Assembly: GCA_963678675.1 (NCBI GenBank)
Contig: OY783195.1
Span: 20,416,912 to 20,480,911 of the forward strand
Source: Xiphydria camelus
Taxonomy: Eukaryota > Arthropoda > Insecta > Hymenoptera > Xiphydriidae
Reading direction: 5' to 3'
Length of the DNA stretch: 64,000 nt
The notes beneath the pieces are model-generated. The model was given only the letters and a program-made list of their open reading frames with translations. It ran no database searches and was not told the DNA's origin. Shown one piece after another: positions 11,838-22,930 of the stretch. The translations under genes and the position numbers were made by a program. Position 1 is the first letter of the stretch; each line of letters opens with the position of its first letter.

Positions 11838-12040
11838 AGGAAGAGCGCCCACCAAAGTGGCGTGGCACGCGACATGGTACAGACGTGGCAGTGGCGTGAC
11901 AGTGGCGTTGCATGCTTTTCAGGAGAGCGCCCACCAAAGTGGCGTGGCATGTGACATGGTACAGACGTGGCAGTGGCACGACAGTGGCGTTGAATGATTT
12001 TCAGTGGAACGCAGGTCGAAGTGTCGTAACAGTGGCCAAG

Positions 12041-12245
12041 ATGTCGTCCTCGGAAGACGAAGATATGTTGGCATTTGTGAATGTAATTAATATCAATCAA
12101 AATCGTCCGAAGCGTCGGGGTATTGGGTACATCCCTTGTGCAAGGAGAAACAAAAAGATAGTGGGTTCAATGTTTTCAAGGAACTGAATATTTATCCTGA
12201 AAGATTCCAATCATTCTATAGAATGAAAAAAGAAACGTTTGATGA
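12041..12245 (+). pseudogene. Harbinger transposase N-terminal remnant
   Basis: Starts MSSSEDEDMLAFV, continues RPKRRGIGYIPCARR, and after a frameshift reads GFNVFKELNIYPERFQSFYR then MKKETFDE. The acidic start, the basic xHPxxxxR-like block and the FYRMxxxxFDEL block match Harbinger-type (HARBI1-like) DDE transposases. The catalytic domain is gone. It would have been the enzyme that moved the surrounding TTA-flanked element. Confidence 0.7.
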
Positions 12246-12605
12246 AGAACGAATATTATTTTTAATTATTAAATAGAATTAAATGATAATTATGGGGGAA
12301 TAAATATTCTATTTAATAAAATTAAAAATAACATTTCTTTACGTCAATTACATCTAAAACTCTCTATTTTCTAATTTTTCACGGGGACATTTTTTTACCG
12401 TAGAAGTAATTAACACTAAACCAATGATTGAAAAATTTCACCGTGTTATTCAAATGGAAATCAGAAAAAGCGATTGAGACACCCCTAAATATTGAGTGAG
12501 AATGTGCACCCGACGGCATATTCAAAGTTACATTAAATACTAATGTTTTAAGTGCCCGCCAAGACAATTAATTAAAAAAGCTTTTTTTTTTGAATCAGTC
12601 TAATA

Positions 12606-13523
12606 TAGAGGGTGGACCAGGTTAAACGTCATTTTTTTTTTGGTATGTGATAGAACAACAACAAAAAAGTAGACTCTTTTATAAGAAAATTTTTTTCAAA
12701 AATGTTTCCTAACAAAGATACAGGGTGTCAAAGTTTCGAAAAAAAATGGTTTTCTCATCATAACTTCTAAACTGCTTGATCAATTTCCATGAAATTTCGC
12801 ACACAGGCTAATGTCGTACAGCTCTAAGTAATAATCAAATAACTTTAAACAATTCTCCAGTGGCGTAGATACTGGGGGCCGGTACCCCCCTTTCCCCCTG
12901 CGAAATTTCATGGAAATTGATCCAGTGGCTTAGAAGTTATGATGAAAAAACCATTTTTTTTTTCGAAACTTTGACACCCTATATCTTTGTTAGGAAACAT
13001 TTTTGAAAAAAATTTTCTTATGAGAATCTATTTTTTTTGTTGCTCTATCACATATCACAATTAATGGAGTTCAACCTAGCTTTGGCCTGCTCGCAACCCT
13101 ATAAATTAAAATAAATATCTCAAAAACGAAGCCATAAGTCAAAAATTTGCAAGGGTGATTTTTTTCTCTAAATTAAACGGTCAATCCAATAATTAAATTT
13201 TCTTTGCAAAATATCCAGTGGCGCCGAAGATTGAGAGGGGGAAAGTGGGGTACCGGCCCCTAGTATCTACGCCACTGGAGAATTTTAAAAAATTATTTAA
13301 TTGTTGCTTAGAGCTGTTCTACATTAGGTTGTGTGCGAAATTTCATGGAAATCGATCTAGTAGTTTAGAAGTTATGATGAGAAAACCATTTTTTTTTGAA
13401 ACTTTGACACCCTGTATTTTTGTTAGGAAACATTTTAGAAAAAAATTTTCTTATGAAAGTCTACTTTTTGTTGTTGTGCTATCACATATAAAAAAAATGA
13501 CGTTTAACCTGGTCCACCCTGTA
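12606..13523. mobile_element. Mariner-type TIR element nested in the Harbinger element
   Basis: The ends are TATAGAGGGTGGACCAGG and the complement of TATACAGGGTGGACCAGG, with TA target. The left arm is 12606 to about 12830. The right arm is present twice in the same orientation (about 12900-13080 and 13320-13523), each with CATAACTTCTAA or its complement and CTTTGACACCCT, so one arm was duplicated inside the element. Confidence 0.7.
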
Positions 13524-14014
13524 TACTATGTTACAAAATAGCATTCGTTTTGCACCGATTCGTTAAAATTACCGAAACGGTGAGTACCCCATAGTGTGAA
13601 CGGGCTGTTAGTAGCACGTCGCAAAAAGTAGAACCGGTAGAAGCAGTGACGTGACATGCCACTAGCACGTTTCTGGCTGGGCTACTTCAGTGTGCGCTGA
13701 TTCATTTCTTACCGTTGGTTTCAACTCGAAGTGACATGCTAGATGCATGCTACTTGCCATGTCGCTGCCACGTCGCATGCCACGCCACTTTGGTGGGCGC
13801 TCTCCCTTAGAGAAGCATTGCTTCAGCCCCCCGTCACCTCAATAGAGGCGTGCTAAAAAAAGAGACAGCGCGATTTTTAGACAGAGAACACACAATAAGT
13901 TGCGCGCGTCACGGGAGGAGTGGTAGCAATCACTTCCCCCCTCGCGCGAGTAATGGGGGCCTCGAGTTATAGAGGGACTACTGTATCTACATCGTCAAGT
14001 CAATCAACAACACC

Positions 14015-14465
14015 ATGACTCAAGAATGTGATATAAAAAAGCAACATTCAACTGTACTTACAAGTTCTCCAATGAAGGAAATTTTGATAGAAAAAAAAAG
14101 AGTCAAACAAGTCAACAAAGTTGGAAAGTTGGCGACGATTAGTGAACGCGGCGATAAAAGAGAGAAAAAAGGGAGACATCCGAACCAAAGAAAAAGCAAC
14201 TCAAAAAGGAAAATTTAGCTAAAAACGAAGAAGTAAAGACAAATGTATTCGTTCCTCGACATGATTTTATTTATACCTATATTAATTACTCGATTTCGTT
14301 TTCCCAGATTTAAAATAATCGGAGATTGATGAGATTAATATCAAGTGTGCAGTTTGTAACGAATATCTAAAAGATGAATTATTATGGTGCCGATGTAGGA
14401 GCTGGGGCATGGTCCCATACAGCTTATGTGACGACTCTCTCAGCCATTGACTTTTTCTGTGATTA
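14015..14465 (+). pseudogene. pogo/Tigger-like transposase C-terminal fragment with PHD-like finger
   Basis: The frame reads STVLTSSPMKEILIEKKRVK and a lysine-rich stretch, followed by CAVCNEYLKDELLWCRCRSW and, after a frameshift, FFCDYCQNN. The xxILTSSPxKxxL block and a trailing CxxC...CxxC finger are what I know from C termini of CENP-B/pogo-type DDE proteins of insects. It lies 30 bp beyond a pogo-like TIR, but on the outside. The assignment rests on short motifs. Confidence 0.4.
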
Positions 14466-14682
14466 TTGTCAAAACAATGACAACAAAAGTATTAGTAGAG
14501 TTTGCATTTAATACTTAATTTCGTATCATTTATAATACAAATCCTAGTAATCTAGTAATCTAGTCCTCTTCCAAAAAATAGAATATAAAAAGATTATTAT
14601 AAATGATACGAAATTAAGTATTAAATGCAAACTCTACTAATACTTTTGTTGTCATTGTTTTGACAATAATCACAGAAAAAGT
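14450..14682. repeat. Near-perfect inverted repeat
   Basis: The arms 14450-14545 and 14593-14682 are almost exact reverse complements, including TTTTTCTGTGATTATTGTCA and its complement. The left arm includes the end of the finger-coding fragment (FFCDYCQNNDNKS), so transposase-derived sequence has been duplicated as its mirror image. Confidence 0.8.
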
Positions 14683-15004
14683 AAGTAATAAAAAGGTATT
14701 TTTCATGAGTAGATTTCTTCGTGATCTTTATAGTAGCAAATATTGAGCGGTATTACCATCATGTGTGGGCTTTACCACTCAAACTCATCTTTTTTTCATT
14801 ATCATTTAAAAGTATATTTCATTTTATTTAAAGTACCTAATGATTCCTTCTCCAGTCGACAGTAAAAACCCGAGAGAGGCAAAAATGGACTAAAGAAGTG
14901 CGACGTGGTTTATAGATGATTCCTTTAGTGACTACTTATCATTTTTATATTTTAAGTAATAACGAATTGAGAATTTGATTCATATACGAAAGTGGTAAAT
15001 AACT
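14683..15004. other. Unannotated A+T-rich stretch
   Basis: No gene or repeat was recognised. Confidence 0.4.
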
Positions 15005-15105
15005 TATGCAAGAGTCGGTGGTTCAATTGGTTAGTGTCAGAGCATTTCCAATTTCGAAGCAACCCGTCTCAAATATCATAAGTTGGAGTCCTGGCAGGGT
15101 GTGGA
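15005..15105 (+). repeat. tRNA-like sequence, probably a tRNA-derived SINE head
   Basis: GTGGTTCAATTGGTTAGTGT resembles a tRNA D-arm with an A box, and AAGTTGGAGTCCTGG some 60 bases later resembles a T-arm B box. The acceptor and anticodon stems do not pair convincingly, so it is read as a decayed SINE or tRNA relic. Confidence 0.4.
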
Positions 15106-15266
15106 AATAGGCGACTATTTGTTTTGTTTATAGATTTTACTTACAATATCTAACAACTTACCGATATTTAGAAATATTTATTTATGTCTTGTAACATGAT
15201 ATTAATGTAAAAATATTCCAGCAAACACAGTTTGGTATTATTCTCGTTATATTTACGTAACAGTTG

Positions 15267-15721
15267 TAGCACGAATTAATAAAATAGCTCCCTTTCCAAA
15301 GTAATCATGTAACAACTTACGAATCACCAAAGATAATGAAAAAATTATGGTAAAAAAGTAATGAAATCATTACCGCCAAATTAATGAAAGCAAGTGTGTT
15401 GTCAAGGTATGTTGCGTTAATGAGAGAAATAGTACATAATTCCATACAATGGTTAACTGAGGATATATTCTCAGTTTTAGTGGAACTTGGTTTTTTTCCC
15501 CTCTATATTATTTTTAGTCTCTGTAGCAAAGTTTACCATTGTATGGAATTATGTACTATTTCTCTCATTAACGCAACATACCTTGACAACATACTTGCTT
15601 TCATTAATTTGGCGGTAATGATTTCATTACTTTTTTATCATAATTTTTTCATTATCTTTGGTGATTCGTAAGTTGTTACATGATTACTTTGGAAAGGGAG
15701 CTATTTTATTAATTCGTGCTA
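15267..15721. mobile_element. Almost perfect 455-bp hairpin MITE
   Basis: The arms 15267-15456 and 15532-15721 (about 190 bp each) are near-exact reverse complements; the outer end is TAGCACGAATTAATAAAATA. A 75-base loop separates them. The target looks like TA. Low divergence between arms suggests a young insertion or gene conversion. Confidence 0.8.
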
Positions 15722-16102
15722 TCATACATCGTCGATGTTTTGAAGGGGGGGGGGGGGGGGGTTCATTTCTTTTTTCGTTAATTTTCTTTCGTGCTCTTTT
15801 GTCAGATAAATATGAAACATTTTTTTAAATGATAGAATGTGGTCAGTTGTTATTATTGCCGAGTTCGATTGTGTATTGAACTGAAGCGTGATATGAAGTT
15901 TATTAATATTATACATTTATTGTATGGTTTGTTATCTACTTACTTTATAGTGGATAGAAAAAAAATACGCAACTGTACGCATCTGAAGCTCAAGACCGAC
16001 TGCCTTTCCGGCGAAATTCCGTACACCGTGAGACAAAGGTTCGACGAGGTACCGACATATGTACCTCGGGGTACGGAACACTGCGATAAAGCTGGCAACC
16101 GT
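15722..16102. other. Unannotated stretch with a poly-G tract
   Basis: A run of 17 or so G bases sits at about 15746-15762. The frame at 15839 is open but unrecognised. Confidence 0.45.
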
Positions 16103-16320
16103 AAGGGCCTTTGCACACGACGTTTTTTAAACTAGCTGACGATGCGCCTTTTTGATGAGCGCGTTCGCTGCGCGTCATCAGCGCGTATTAGCAGGTTGTA
16201 TTAGCAAGGATCGTGTGTAAAAGTCACAACTTGCCGACTGCCTTGCGTTTGCTGAGCATCCTAATCGCATATAACGCGCGTCGTCAGCTAGTTTAAAAAA
16301 TGTCCTGTGTAAAGGCCCTT
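16103..16320. mobile_element. 218-bp MITE (AAGGGCCTTTGCACA ends)
   Basis: Forty-base inverted ends run from AAGGGCCTTTGCACACGACG to TAAACTAGCTGACGA and mirror 16281-16320. The interior is G+C-richer than the surroundings. No clear target duplication. Confidence 0.75.
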
Positions 16321-16358
16321 AGTTGTGACGTAGGCAGGGTTCTCAGGTAAGCAGACCC

Positions 16359-16521
16359 CTAGGGCCCCTTTCTCTATCTCACTCACAAGAGAAACGTATA
16401 CGTCTCTTAGCGAGTAGACCAATCAGGACCCCCTCCACAACGGAATACTTGATCCTGATTGATCTATTGGCTAAGATGCGTATACGCAACTTTGCGAGTG
16501 AGTTAGAGAAAGGGGCCCCTG
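16359..16521. mobile_element. 163-bp hairpin MITE (AGGGGCCCCTTTCTCT ends)
   Basis: Outer arms AGGGCCCCTTTCTCTATCTC and the complement of the 16490-16521 stretch pair, and an inner pair involves CGTATACG motifs. Non-coding. Confidence 0.65.
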
Positions 16522-16847
16522 ATCGCTTTATAGCGTAGTTTCCGACAAGGCGGAGAAAAGAGCGGCGTAGCGCGTCACTACACATTCATTGTTGTCAGCC
16601 GACGCGTATCGCGTGTTACTAGTTTGAAAACAATTGAACATCGAATTTCGCACCTAGAGCGCACTTAATGATGAACGGAAAATCGGTAAAAATATTTTCA
16701 GCCTAGATGATTGATTTAAAAATTATGAATGATAAATAAAATCATCAACATGTAATGATTTTATAATTAATGTTTCGATAATATTTACATTTTCCCCAGA
16801 ACAATTCGTTCGTGAAAGAAGTCATAAAAATCGTAAATAAACAAACT

Positions 16848-16971
16848 ATGCGGTTTATTCACCGTTTTAGTAATTTTAACGAATCGGTGCAAACCGGATA
16901 TTATGTTCATAACATAGCATTCGATTTGCACCGATTTGTTAAAATTATCGAAACAGTGAATAAACTGCACA
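16848..16971. repeat. Short inverted repeat (GCACCGATT core)
   Basis: The arms 16848-16900 and 16925-16971 pair, sharing AATCGGTGCAAA. A single related arm occurs at about 13538-13590. Confidence 0.6.
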
Positions 16972-17029
16972 GTGTTTACAGGCTGTAAGCCAACTGTAAC
17001 TACCGACTCGATCTCTACCGGTATAAATG

Positions 17030-17220
17030 AAAAATTTATTCTGGTCTTTATCAATCTATCATTAGAGAATAATCAATCAATATATCATTAGAGAATAATC
17101 AATTTATATGGTCTAACTAAGCATAATTTTGGTTATAACCATACATATATTTATTGAGAAAATTCGATATAAAAATTGAGGGGTGGAGGGGGCAGACGTA
17201 AAGATACACAGGTTCTCGCT
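17030..17220. repeat. Dispersed repeat, second copy at 63281-63460
   Basis: Shares TATATGG..TAACTAAGCAT, TTTTGGTTATAACCATA and ATTTATTGAGAAAATTCGAT with 63281-63460, in the same orientation. This copy carries a short internal duplication of ATATCATTAGAGAATAATCA. Family unknown. Confidence 0.65.
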
Positions 17221-17700
17221 GCTCGCTTTACGTCGAGATGAACAAACATACCTACTACACGCTCACTGTATTGGTGTACAAAGCAGTACGGAGCGTTCTT
17301 TAAAGCCTTGTACGGACAGCGCGTTCCAGTGTGTGAGCCTTCGTACACACGTACATGATTTCCCGACCCGAGCAGAACCGCACAGTTTGAGGGACCTTGA
17401 AATTTACCATCGGCTGGGCTTTGTACAAATATCGACTGGTCACGGGTCGTCGCCGCAAAGGGAAGTGTACATGAGTACGAAGGCCGGACGGTGGCGACGC
17501 CAGCAGAACCAGTAGCGAAAGCACGAAATGCCAAAACCAAAATCTCGTATTGACTATTGACTATTGAACGCAAAGGCGTTCCAATTCCTGTATAGATACT
17601 CTCGGTTGGAGGGTAGGTCGGACGGTCGGACGGTTTTATTAATTCGATAATCTCGACCGAGATTATTGATTAACTATATAACTATTACATCACATAATAA
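17221..17700. other. Unannotated stretch
   Basis: Several overlapping frames (17151-17573) are open because of local base composition. None resembles a protein. Confidence 0.4.
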
Positions 17701-18435
17701 TATACTGGGTGATTCTTTAATATTCCGACAAACTTCAAGGACAGATTCCTTGAATGAAAATAAAAAAAAAAGTTCCTATGGACATGGGTCCAGAAACGCT
17801 GAGTTTCGGAGAAACAAGGTGTTCATTTTTATACAAATTTTCTATACCTACTAATAATAGGAAGTATATTTTTGCAACTTTCATTTTATTTATTTTTTGT
17901 AATAGGGTCTTTTTAGGAGTATTAAATATCATTTCAGAAGAAAGGATGTGTTAGAACGATGCACTTTTCGTTCCTCTAATCATGCCCCTCGTTACAGCAG
18001 CGTGGCGCCAGCGTCCTGACCACGTTGTGTTGCTGAACGCATCGCAACGCGTAACGCGCATACGCATGCGCATTCGTCCGTTGGCTCGTCTATCGGGACG
18101 AGCGATCTAGTTTTGCGTTTGTCCACTAACCCTATCGCACGTTGTGACCTTTTCAATAAAGTTCTCTAGTTTTATGGTCATTTACATCGACCCGGTGTCT
18201 CGTGTTTCTTTCGCCATTCTGCCCGAGATCCCGTTAATATATTAATATCCTATAGGATGCGTCATTGCGTTTGTACTGTTTGTTGATGGAAGAGAGAATT
18301 TGTATTAAAATCCAACACCCTGTTTCTCCAAAACTCAGCATTTCCGGACCGATTTTCATAGAAACTTTTTTTCTTATTTTCATCCAAGGAACCCATCCTT
18401 GAAGTTGTCGCAATATTAAAGAATCACCAGGTATA
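17701..18435. mobile_element. TA-site TIR element (TATACTGGGTGATTC ends) split by a solo LTR
   Basis: Arms of about 120 bp (17701-17825 and 18316-18435) are inverted, sharing TGGGTGATTCTTTAATATT and GAAACNCTGAGTTT or complements. The arms flank non-coding DNA interrupted at 17949-18254. Confidence 0.7.
17949..18254 (+). repeat. Probable solo LTR, 306 bp
   Basis: The segment starts TGTTAGAACGATGC and is flanked by GGATG at 17944-17948 and 18255-18259, a 5-bp direct repeat expected for LTR retrotransposons. It is G+C-richer than the surroundings and holds AATAAA near 18155, as a polyadenylation signal would. Its 3' end (CTATA) is not the canonical CA, which lowers confidence. Confidence 0.45.
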
Positions 18436-18551
18436 TTACGTGATTACGAGGCATAACTTTCTTGTAACTGTGACTTCTTGAAAGGATGACATATTTCAAA
18501 ACATTAACTGTTTCAAAATCGAAAATTTTAGACTTTAGCGGTTATTGTCAT

Positions 18552-19580
18552 TAACCTTTTAGGTACGGTACGCCACTATAGTGGCTTCCGCGGATGGCAT
18601 CAATTGGAATGGTACGCCACTATACAGGATGTTTCAAAAGTAAGCGTAAACCTTCCGGGGGCGTAATCCTCGGATAAAAGTAATACAAAAAGTTCCTATC
18701 AACATGGGTCCGGAAATGCTTTATAAAGAAGCGACGCCCTTTCAAATGGGGCACCCTGAAGACGGTTTTTCCTCAATATTTCCAAAACCGTTAACAATAA
18801 AATTTTGAAAATACATACACGGTATAAACTTTTGGCGCTGAACTCGATTCTGGATTTAAAAATTTTTGTCAGGGGCATCACATACCGGGAAGGTTAACGG
18901 CTAAAATAACCCTATTTTTTATGTTTCAGTTTATTACCGTTTTCGTTCAAAATTATAAAATTTCAGTTTTTTACGTAAAAAAGGTACTCTCTCTTAGTTC
19001 ATCTCGATAGAATGAACCGTTTTCGAGAAAATTGATTCTGAAAATGTAAACTTATTACTCGCGAATTTATTTATTATTATCATATCATTAAACATAAAAG
19101 ATGTTCATAAAATGTAAATCACAAAAGAAGAAGAAAAAGAACACACGAATCTCATACAACGCTATGTAAATAAAAAAAAAACAGGAAAGATTATTTTGTC
19201 ACACAGTGCCAAATACTCAGGTTATTTTTAGCCATTAACCTTCCCGGTATGTAATGCCCCTGACAAAAATTTTTAAATTCTGAATTTAGAATCGAGTTCA
19301 GCGCCAAAAGTTTATACCGTGTATGTACCTATTTTACAAAATTTTATTGTTAACGGTTTCGGAAATATTGAGGAAAAACCGTCTTCAGGGTGCCCCATTC
19401 GAAGGGGCGTAGCTTCTTTATAAAGCATTTCCGGACCCATGTTGGTAGGAACTTTTTGTCTTATTTTTATCCGAGGATTACGTCCCCGGAAGGTTTACGC
19501 TTACTTTTGAAACACCCTGTAGTGGCGTTCCACCGAGACCCTCCATTTTTACGGAACGCCACTATAGTGGCTATACAAAT
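18552..19580. repeat. Triple CGCCACTATAGTGGC palindromes beside a TTAA end
   Basis: TTAACCTTTTAGG begins at about 18552. The palindrome CGCCACTATAGTGGC occurs near 18571, again near 18615 (now split by the element 18623-19521), and near 19554. The layout resembles the TTAA elements elsewhere in the window, which also carry palindromes next to their ends. The other terminal TTAA was not found. Confidence 0.5.
18623..19521. mobile_element. TA-site mariner-type MITE, 899 bp, long TIRs
   Basis: Arms of about 280 bp (18623-18905 and 19230-19521) are inverted, starting TACAGGATGTTTCAAAAG and ending CACCCTGTA. TA flanks both ends. Removing it restores CGCCACTATAGTGGCG, which gives an exact empty site. 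The interior is unique and non-coding. Confidence 0.85.
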
Positions 19581-19939
19581 TTGTGTATTTTCATCAAATC
19601 GGGGCTCTAAGCTCAAAATATTATTCAACAAAAAATTGCTTTAAAAGAGCGAGGGCATGTAGCAACTTTTTCGCATATAAAATTGTTCTCTACCATTCAT
19701 AGATTTCAAGTTGTAACATCGATTATTGTTTAGATGTATCTTGAAAAATGTTGGCCCAAAAAATCTAAGAAAATGCACAAATCCTCCCATTCATTTACTT
19801 TATTGTATACATTCGTCCGAATTTTTGGGGATGGTGTGGTTCAACGCCTAGGTGACTTCGTGTGGAATGCCACGTATATAAACGTATGTTAAAAAACTCT
19901 CATAGACGTTTTTTTAACATGTACAGTACAAGTTGATTA

Positions 19940-20435
19940 AGCACGTCATTTAAATAGTCTAATGTCCTCGCTATCCAGATTTGACTCCACGTTGACAATT
20001 CGTTTATTATTCATGTCTTCAAAGATAAATGTGTATACAATTATAATATGTGTATAAAAGTACATTAAAATCGTATCATGAATGTTTCTATTGTACTTAT
20101 AGTGTAAGTTTTTTAAACATGTTAATTAATCGGTTTAAGCAATTTACGCTTGACGCTGATGCTTGATACTTTTAATATATATTTATACACATAGTTAAGA
20201 ACAAACCTCATAGATGATGATGATAAACAAAATATCTATGTAGTCAATTGTTGGTAGTGAGGACATTAGATCGTTTAATTAATATGTTTAATCAAATTAT
20301 ATTATACCTGAAATAATAACGTCTTAAAACGTTTCTGATGTATGTTTATAGACATAGTTGAGGATACGAATAATAAACGGAATATCCACTTGGAGTCAAG
20401 TGTAGATAGCAAGAACATTAGACCGTTTCATTTAT
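19940..20435. repeat. Degenerate inverted and tandem repeat
   Basis: The stretch around 19950-20040 pairs with the complement of about 20350-20435 (AGTCTAATGTCCTCGCTATC against the mirrored copy), and about 20191-20285 is a direct, diverged copy of the right arm. Probably an old fold-back element. Confidence 0.5.
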
Positions 20436-20549
20436 TTATTTAGTTACAGTAAATTTCAAATTTATTATACGCGTGTTTTACTTTCGTGAATCACTATTTT
20501 TGAAAATTTAATCTACCGAGTTGTGTTTGCTAGGTTACGCGATACTGCT

Positions 20550-20617
20550 TTAACCCTTTCGCTACCAATGGGATACATGTCCCAAACAGGGAAGAAAATT
20601 GGTAGCGAAAGGGTTAA
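20550..20617. mobile_element. 68-bp TTAA mini-element
   Basis: Bounded by TTAA, with 18-bp inverted ends TTAACCCTTTCGCTACCA and a central GGGATACATGTCCC palindrome. It keeps almost nothing but the two ends and the palindrome, the minimal form of the TTAA family in this window. Confidence 0.8.
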
Positions 20618-22930
20618 GTAACATCGTGTTATGTTTCTCATCGAAAATGAGAGAAGGTATGCCATACGCAAGGTCTCTTGGCACACGCAATTAATGATTG
20701 TCAATAAATGTGTGAAACTAGCTGTAACAGTATAGTGTTGACTTGTCATGGTAATTCGACGAACAAACACGACTGTATGGAAGAGAAAAGAAGCTAACAC
20801 ACCATACTAAATGAAATGAAGATTAATATATAATACTCGTTCATTAAAGGTAGATAAAATAGTTCCGAAGGCAATAACATACACTTACCTAAAATAGCTA
20901 CCTATATTGAATTATATTTTGAGGCGTTTATTTAACATTGATGTACACCTGAATGAAATGAAGATTTTTGTATATCATTTTATAAAACAACAACGTAGAT
21001 TCAGATACGTCGCGATACGTGTATATTTCTTTCACCACCTACCACTTATCACATTTTTACGTTGATTAAGCGTGTCGTCTACCATTTCGTGTTGGTTTTA
21101 TTTTAAGTCATACTTTAAGAAAATCTCAGTTGGAATTTATTATGATCTAAGTAGCCTAACTGACGTGATCTGATCCATATATCCTATTTGTTCTCTATCC
21201 GATAAGTATTATGACATTTGTTTTCACTACCAAAATCTAAAGACCGAAAAATGCAGTAGTAAATACCTACAAAAATTTTCAAATAAGTTTAGTGACTTCA
21301 TATTATTTTGTGTTATGCGAGCTATAGAAGCTGAAGGAGAAAGGGGATGTTCTTCTCACACCGAAGGCTGCGACGGCTCGACAGGTACGACTTTGTGCCT
21401 GCCTTTAGATTGTAGAATCGTATAGGACCGTGTAGAACAGCATGCTGTACAGAATTCAACTTTTAAGCCATGCTTCTATATACACATACGTGTGACAAAC
21501 TACGCAAGTTTAGTGGAAGAATCGCTGTTATGCTATAAGGACTCTCCCCAATGCACTGCTATATGGTCCAGTCGATGTTATTTAACCCTGTTGGTACGAA
21601 AACGAGATGATAGTAAGAGGTACTTCCATCCAGTTCGGTATACTTGCACCGAATTAACCTGCGTGAAACGAGGCCCTCACTTTTTTGAATTTGAAAGTTT
21701 CTAGATTGTTCTAAATTGTTTCCAGTTTATGTCGAAATCTTCCAAAGTAGTACTTCGAAAAAAACTAATGGCGATCAACTGTAGAAAAATGAGGAAATGA
21801 AATATAGAATAAATCCCCTGCTTCTTGAAAATTAAACTTTTGTATGATTGTTCCCAATTGATCTAGATGTTCTAAAAAGTGTTCGAGAAGAGCAAAGTCC
21901 AGTCCAGTACGCATTTTCCTAGAATTGCAGAATCTGATTGAAACATCATACGTACTTATGAGTAACCAAATAAAAACTATTATTAGTGCATCTATGAGAT
22001 AGTTCCTGAACAGTTGAATCTCCGGAGGAAAAATTATTATTTTATGCAATTAGGAAGAGAAATTAGTAAAAGAACATTTATTTAATTCCAAAGTATAACC
22101 TTTTTAATGGAGTAACATGAATATAAATAATTAATGACTTAATCACTCTTCTAGTTCACGCTTTTTTGGTGTGTGTCAATGGTACTTTTTCTTTACTTGC
22201 AGTCATTGCTCTAGTCCCATTTTATCCACTCATCACAGACAAACCATAATTTAATAATTCTTTTCAAATTATTTTTTGAAACACTTCCCAATGAAATTCC
22301 AAACTTAACTTCGGTAAGGGCTTTTTGCAACTGGGCTTCTGTATATTTTTCCACGTGTGATTTTTTATTTTACCCCTAGGAGAAAAAAATGTATGAAAAT
22401 AGGAAAATGGATTTAAGAAAGACATTACAGAAGTATCAAAGTATAACTGTAAAGAAATTTAGATAAAATATGAGGTTAGCTTTACTAAAAAAAATGTGTT
22501 TAGAAAGTGCAACATAACCTCACTAGCATGGCCCACTAACTGAAATGGAATTTCCTCTGTGTTGAATCCATTATTTCTTCACTTTTAATTAATATCTATC
22601 GATGCTGTAATCAATTACGTACACGCACATGTATCTTAAAATAGAATTAATACTTTTTCATGATTAAAATTATGCTATTAGAAACACTGATAATTTTTCA
22701 CGCCATGAGCGGTCGGGTGATGGAATCTCACTCATAACCGTTGAAAATGCGAGTTCGCCATTTTAAATTATTTAATTTTAAGTATTTTTATATTTCAAAG
22801 ATTGGTAATGCGGGGGGATAGATAGAAGAATAAACACAGATTAAGGACAAAATATTTCCCTAAATATTTAGGAACTTTTCAATTTGAAAAATGAGAAATA
22901 CTATGAAAGTGTTCAGTAACTCCTTACTGT
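20618..22930. other. 2.3 kb without recognisable genes
   Basis: A+T-rich DNA. Frames at 21492 and 21765 are open but unrecognised and have no supporting splice or codon pattern. No clear repeat was noticed. Confidence 0.4.

Larger units (their letters stand above)
11839..13806. mobile_element. PIF/Harbinger-like element
   Basis: The ends GGAAGAGCGCCCACCAAAG (11839) and the complement of GGGAGAGCGCCCACCAAAG (to 13806) are flanked by TTA on both sides, the 3-bp target duplication typical of PIF/Harbinger. The left end is duplicated in tandem with an 83-bp period (11839 and 11922). It contains a transposase remnant at 12041 and a nested mariner-type element at 12606-13523. Confidence 0.75.
11592..13985. 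mobile_element. Outer TA-site, pogo/Tigger-like element (host of three nested elements)
   Basis: The ends are TACAGTGATCCCTCTATAAC at 11592 and the complement of TACAGTAGTCCCTCTATAAC ending at 13985, flanked by TA. CAGT followed by CCTCTATAA resembles pogo/Tigger ends. Its own interior is reduced to about 60 and 180 bp at the two sides; the rest is later insertions. Confidence 0.7.

Noticed and set aside
15005..15105. A functional tRNA gene
   Set aside because: A- and B-box-like strings are present but the acceptor and anticodon stems do not form and spacing is off.
17151..17573. Overlapping frames up to 140 residues
   Set aside because: Both strands open over the same bases, no motif, no splice context; part lies in a dispersed repeat.
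20618..22930. Upstream CASK exons (SH3, PDZ) hidden between repeats
   Set aside because: I looked for the conserved SH3/PDZ residues (for example DDHHWWQAR, PSPELQEW) in this and other repeat-poor stretches and found none; they probably lie left of the window.
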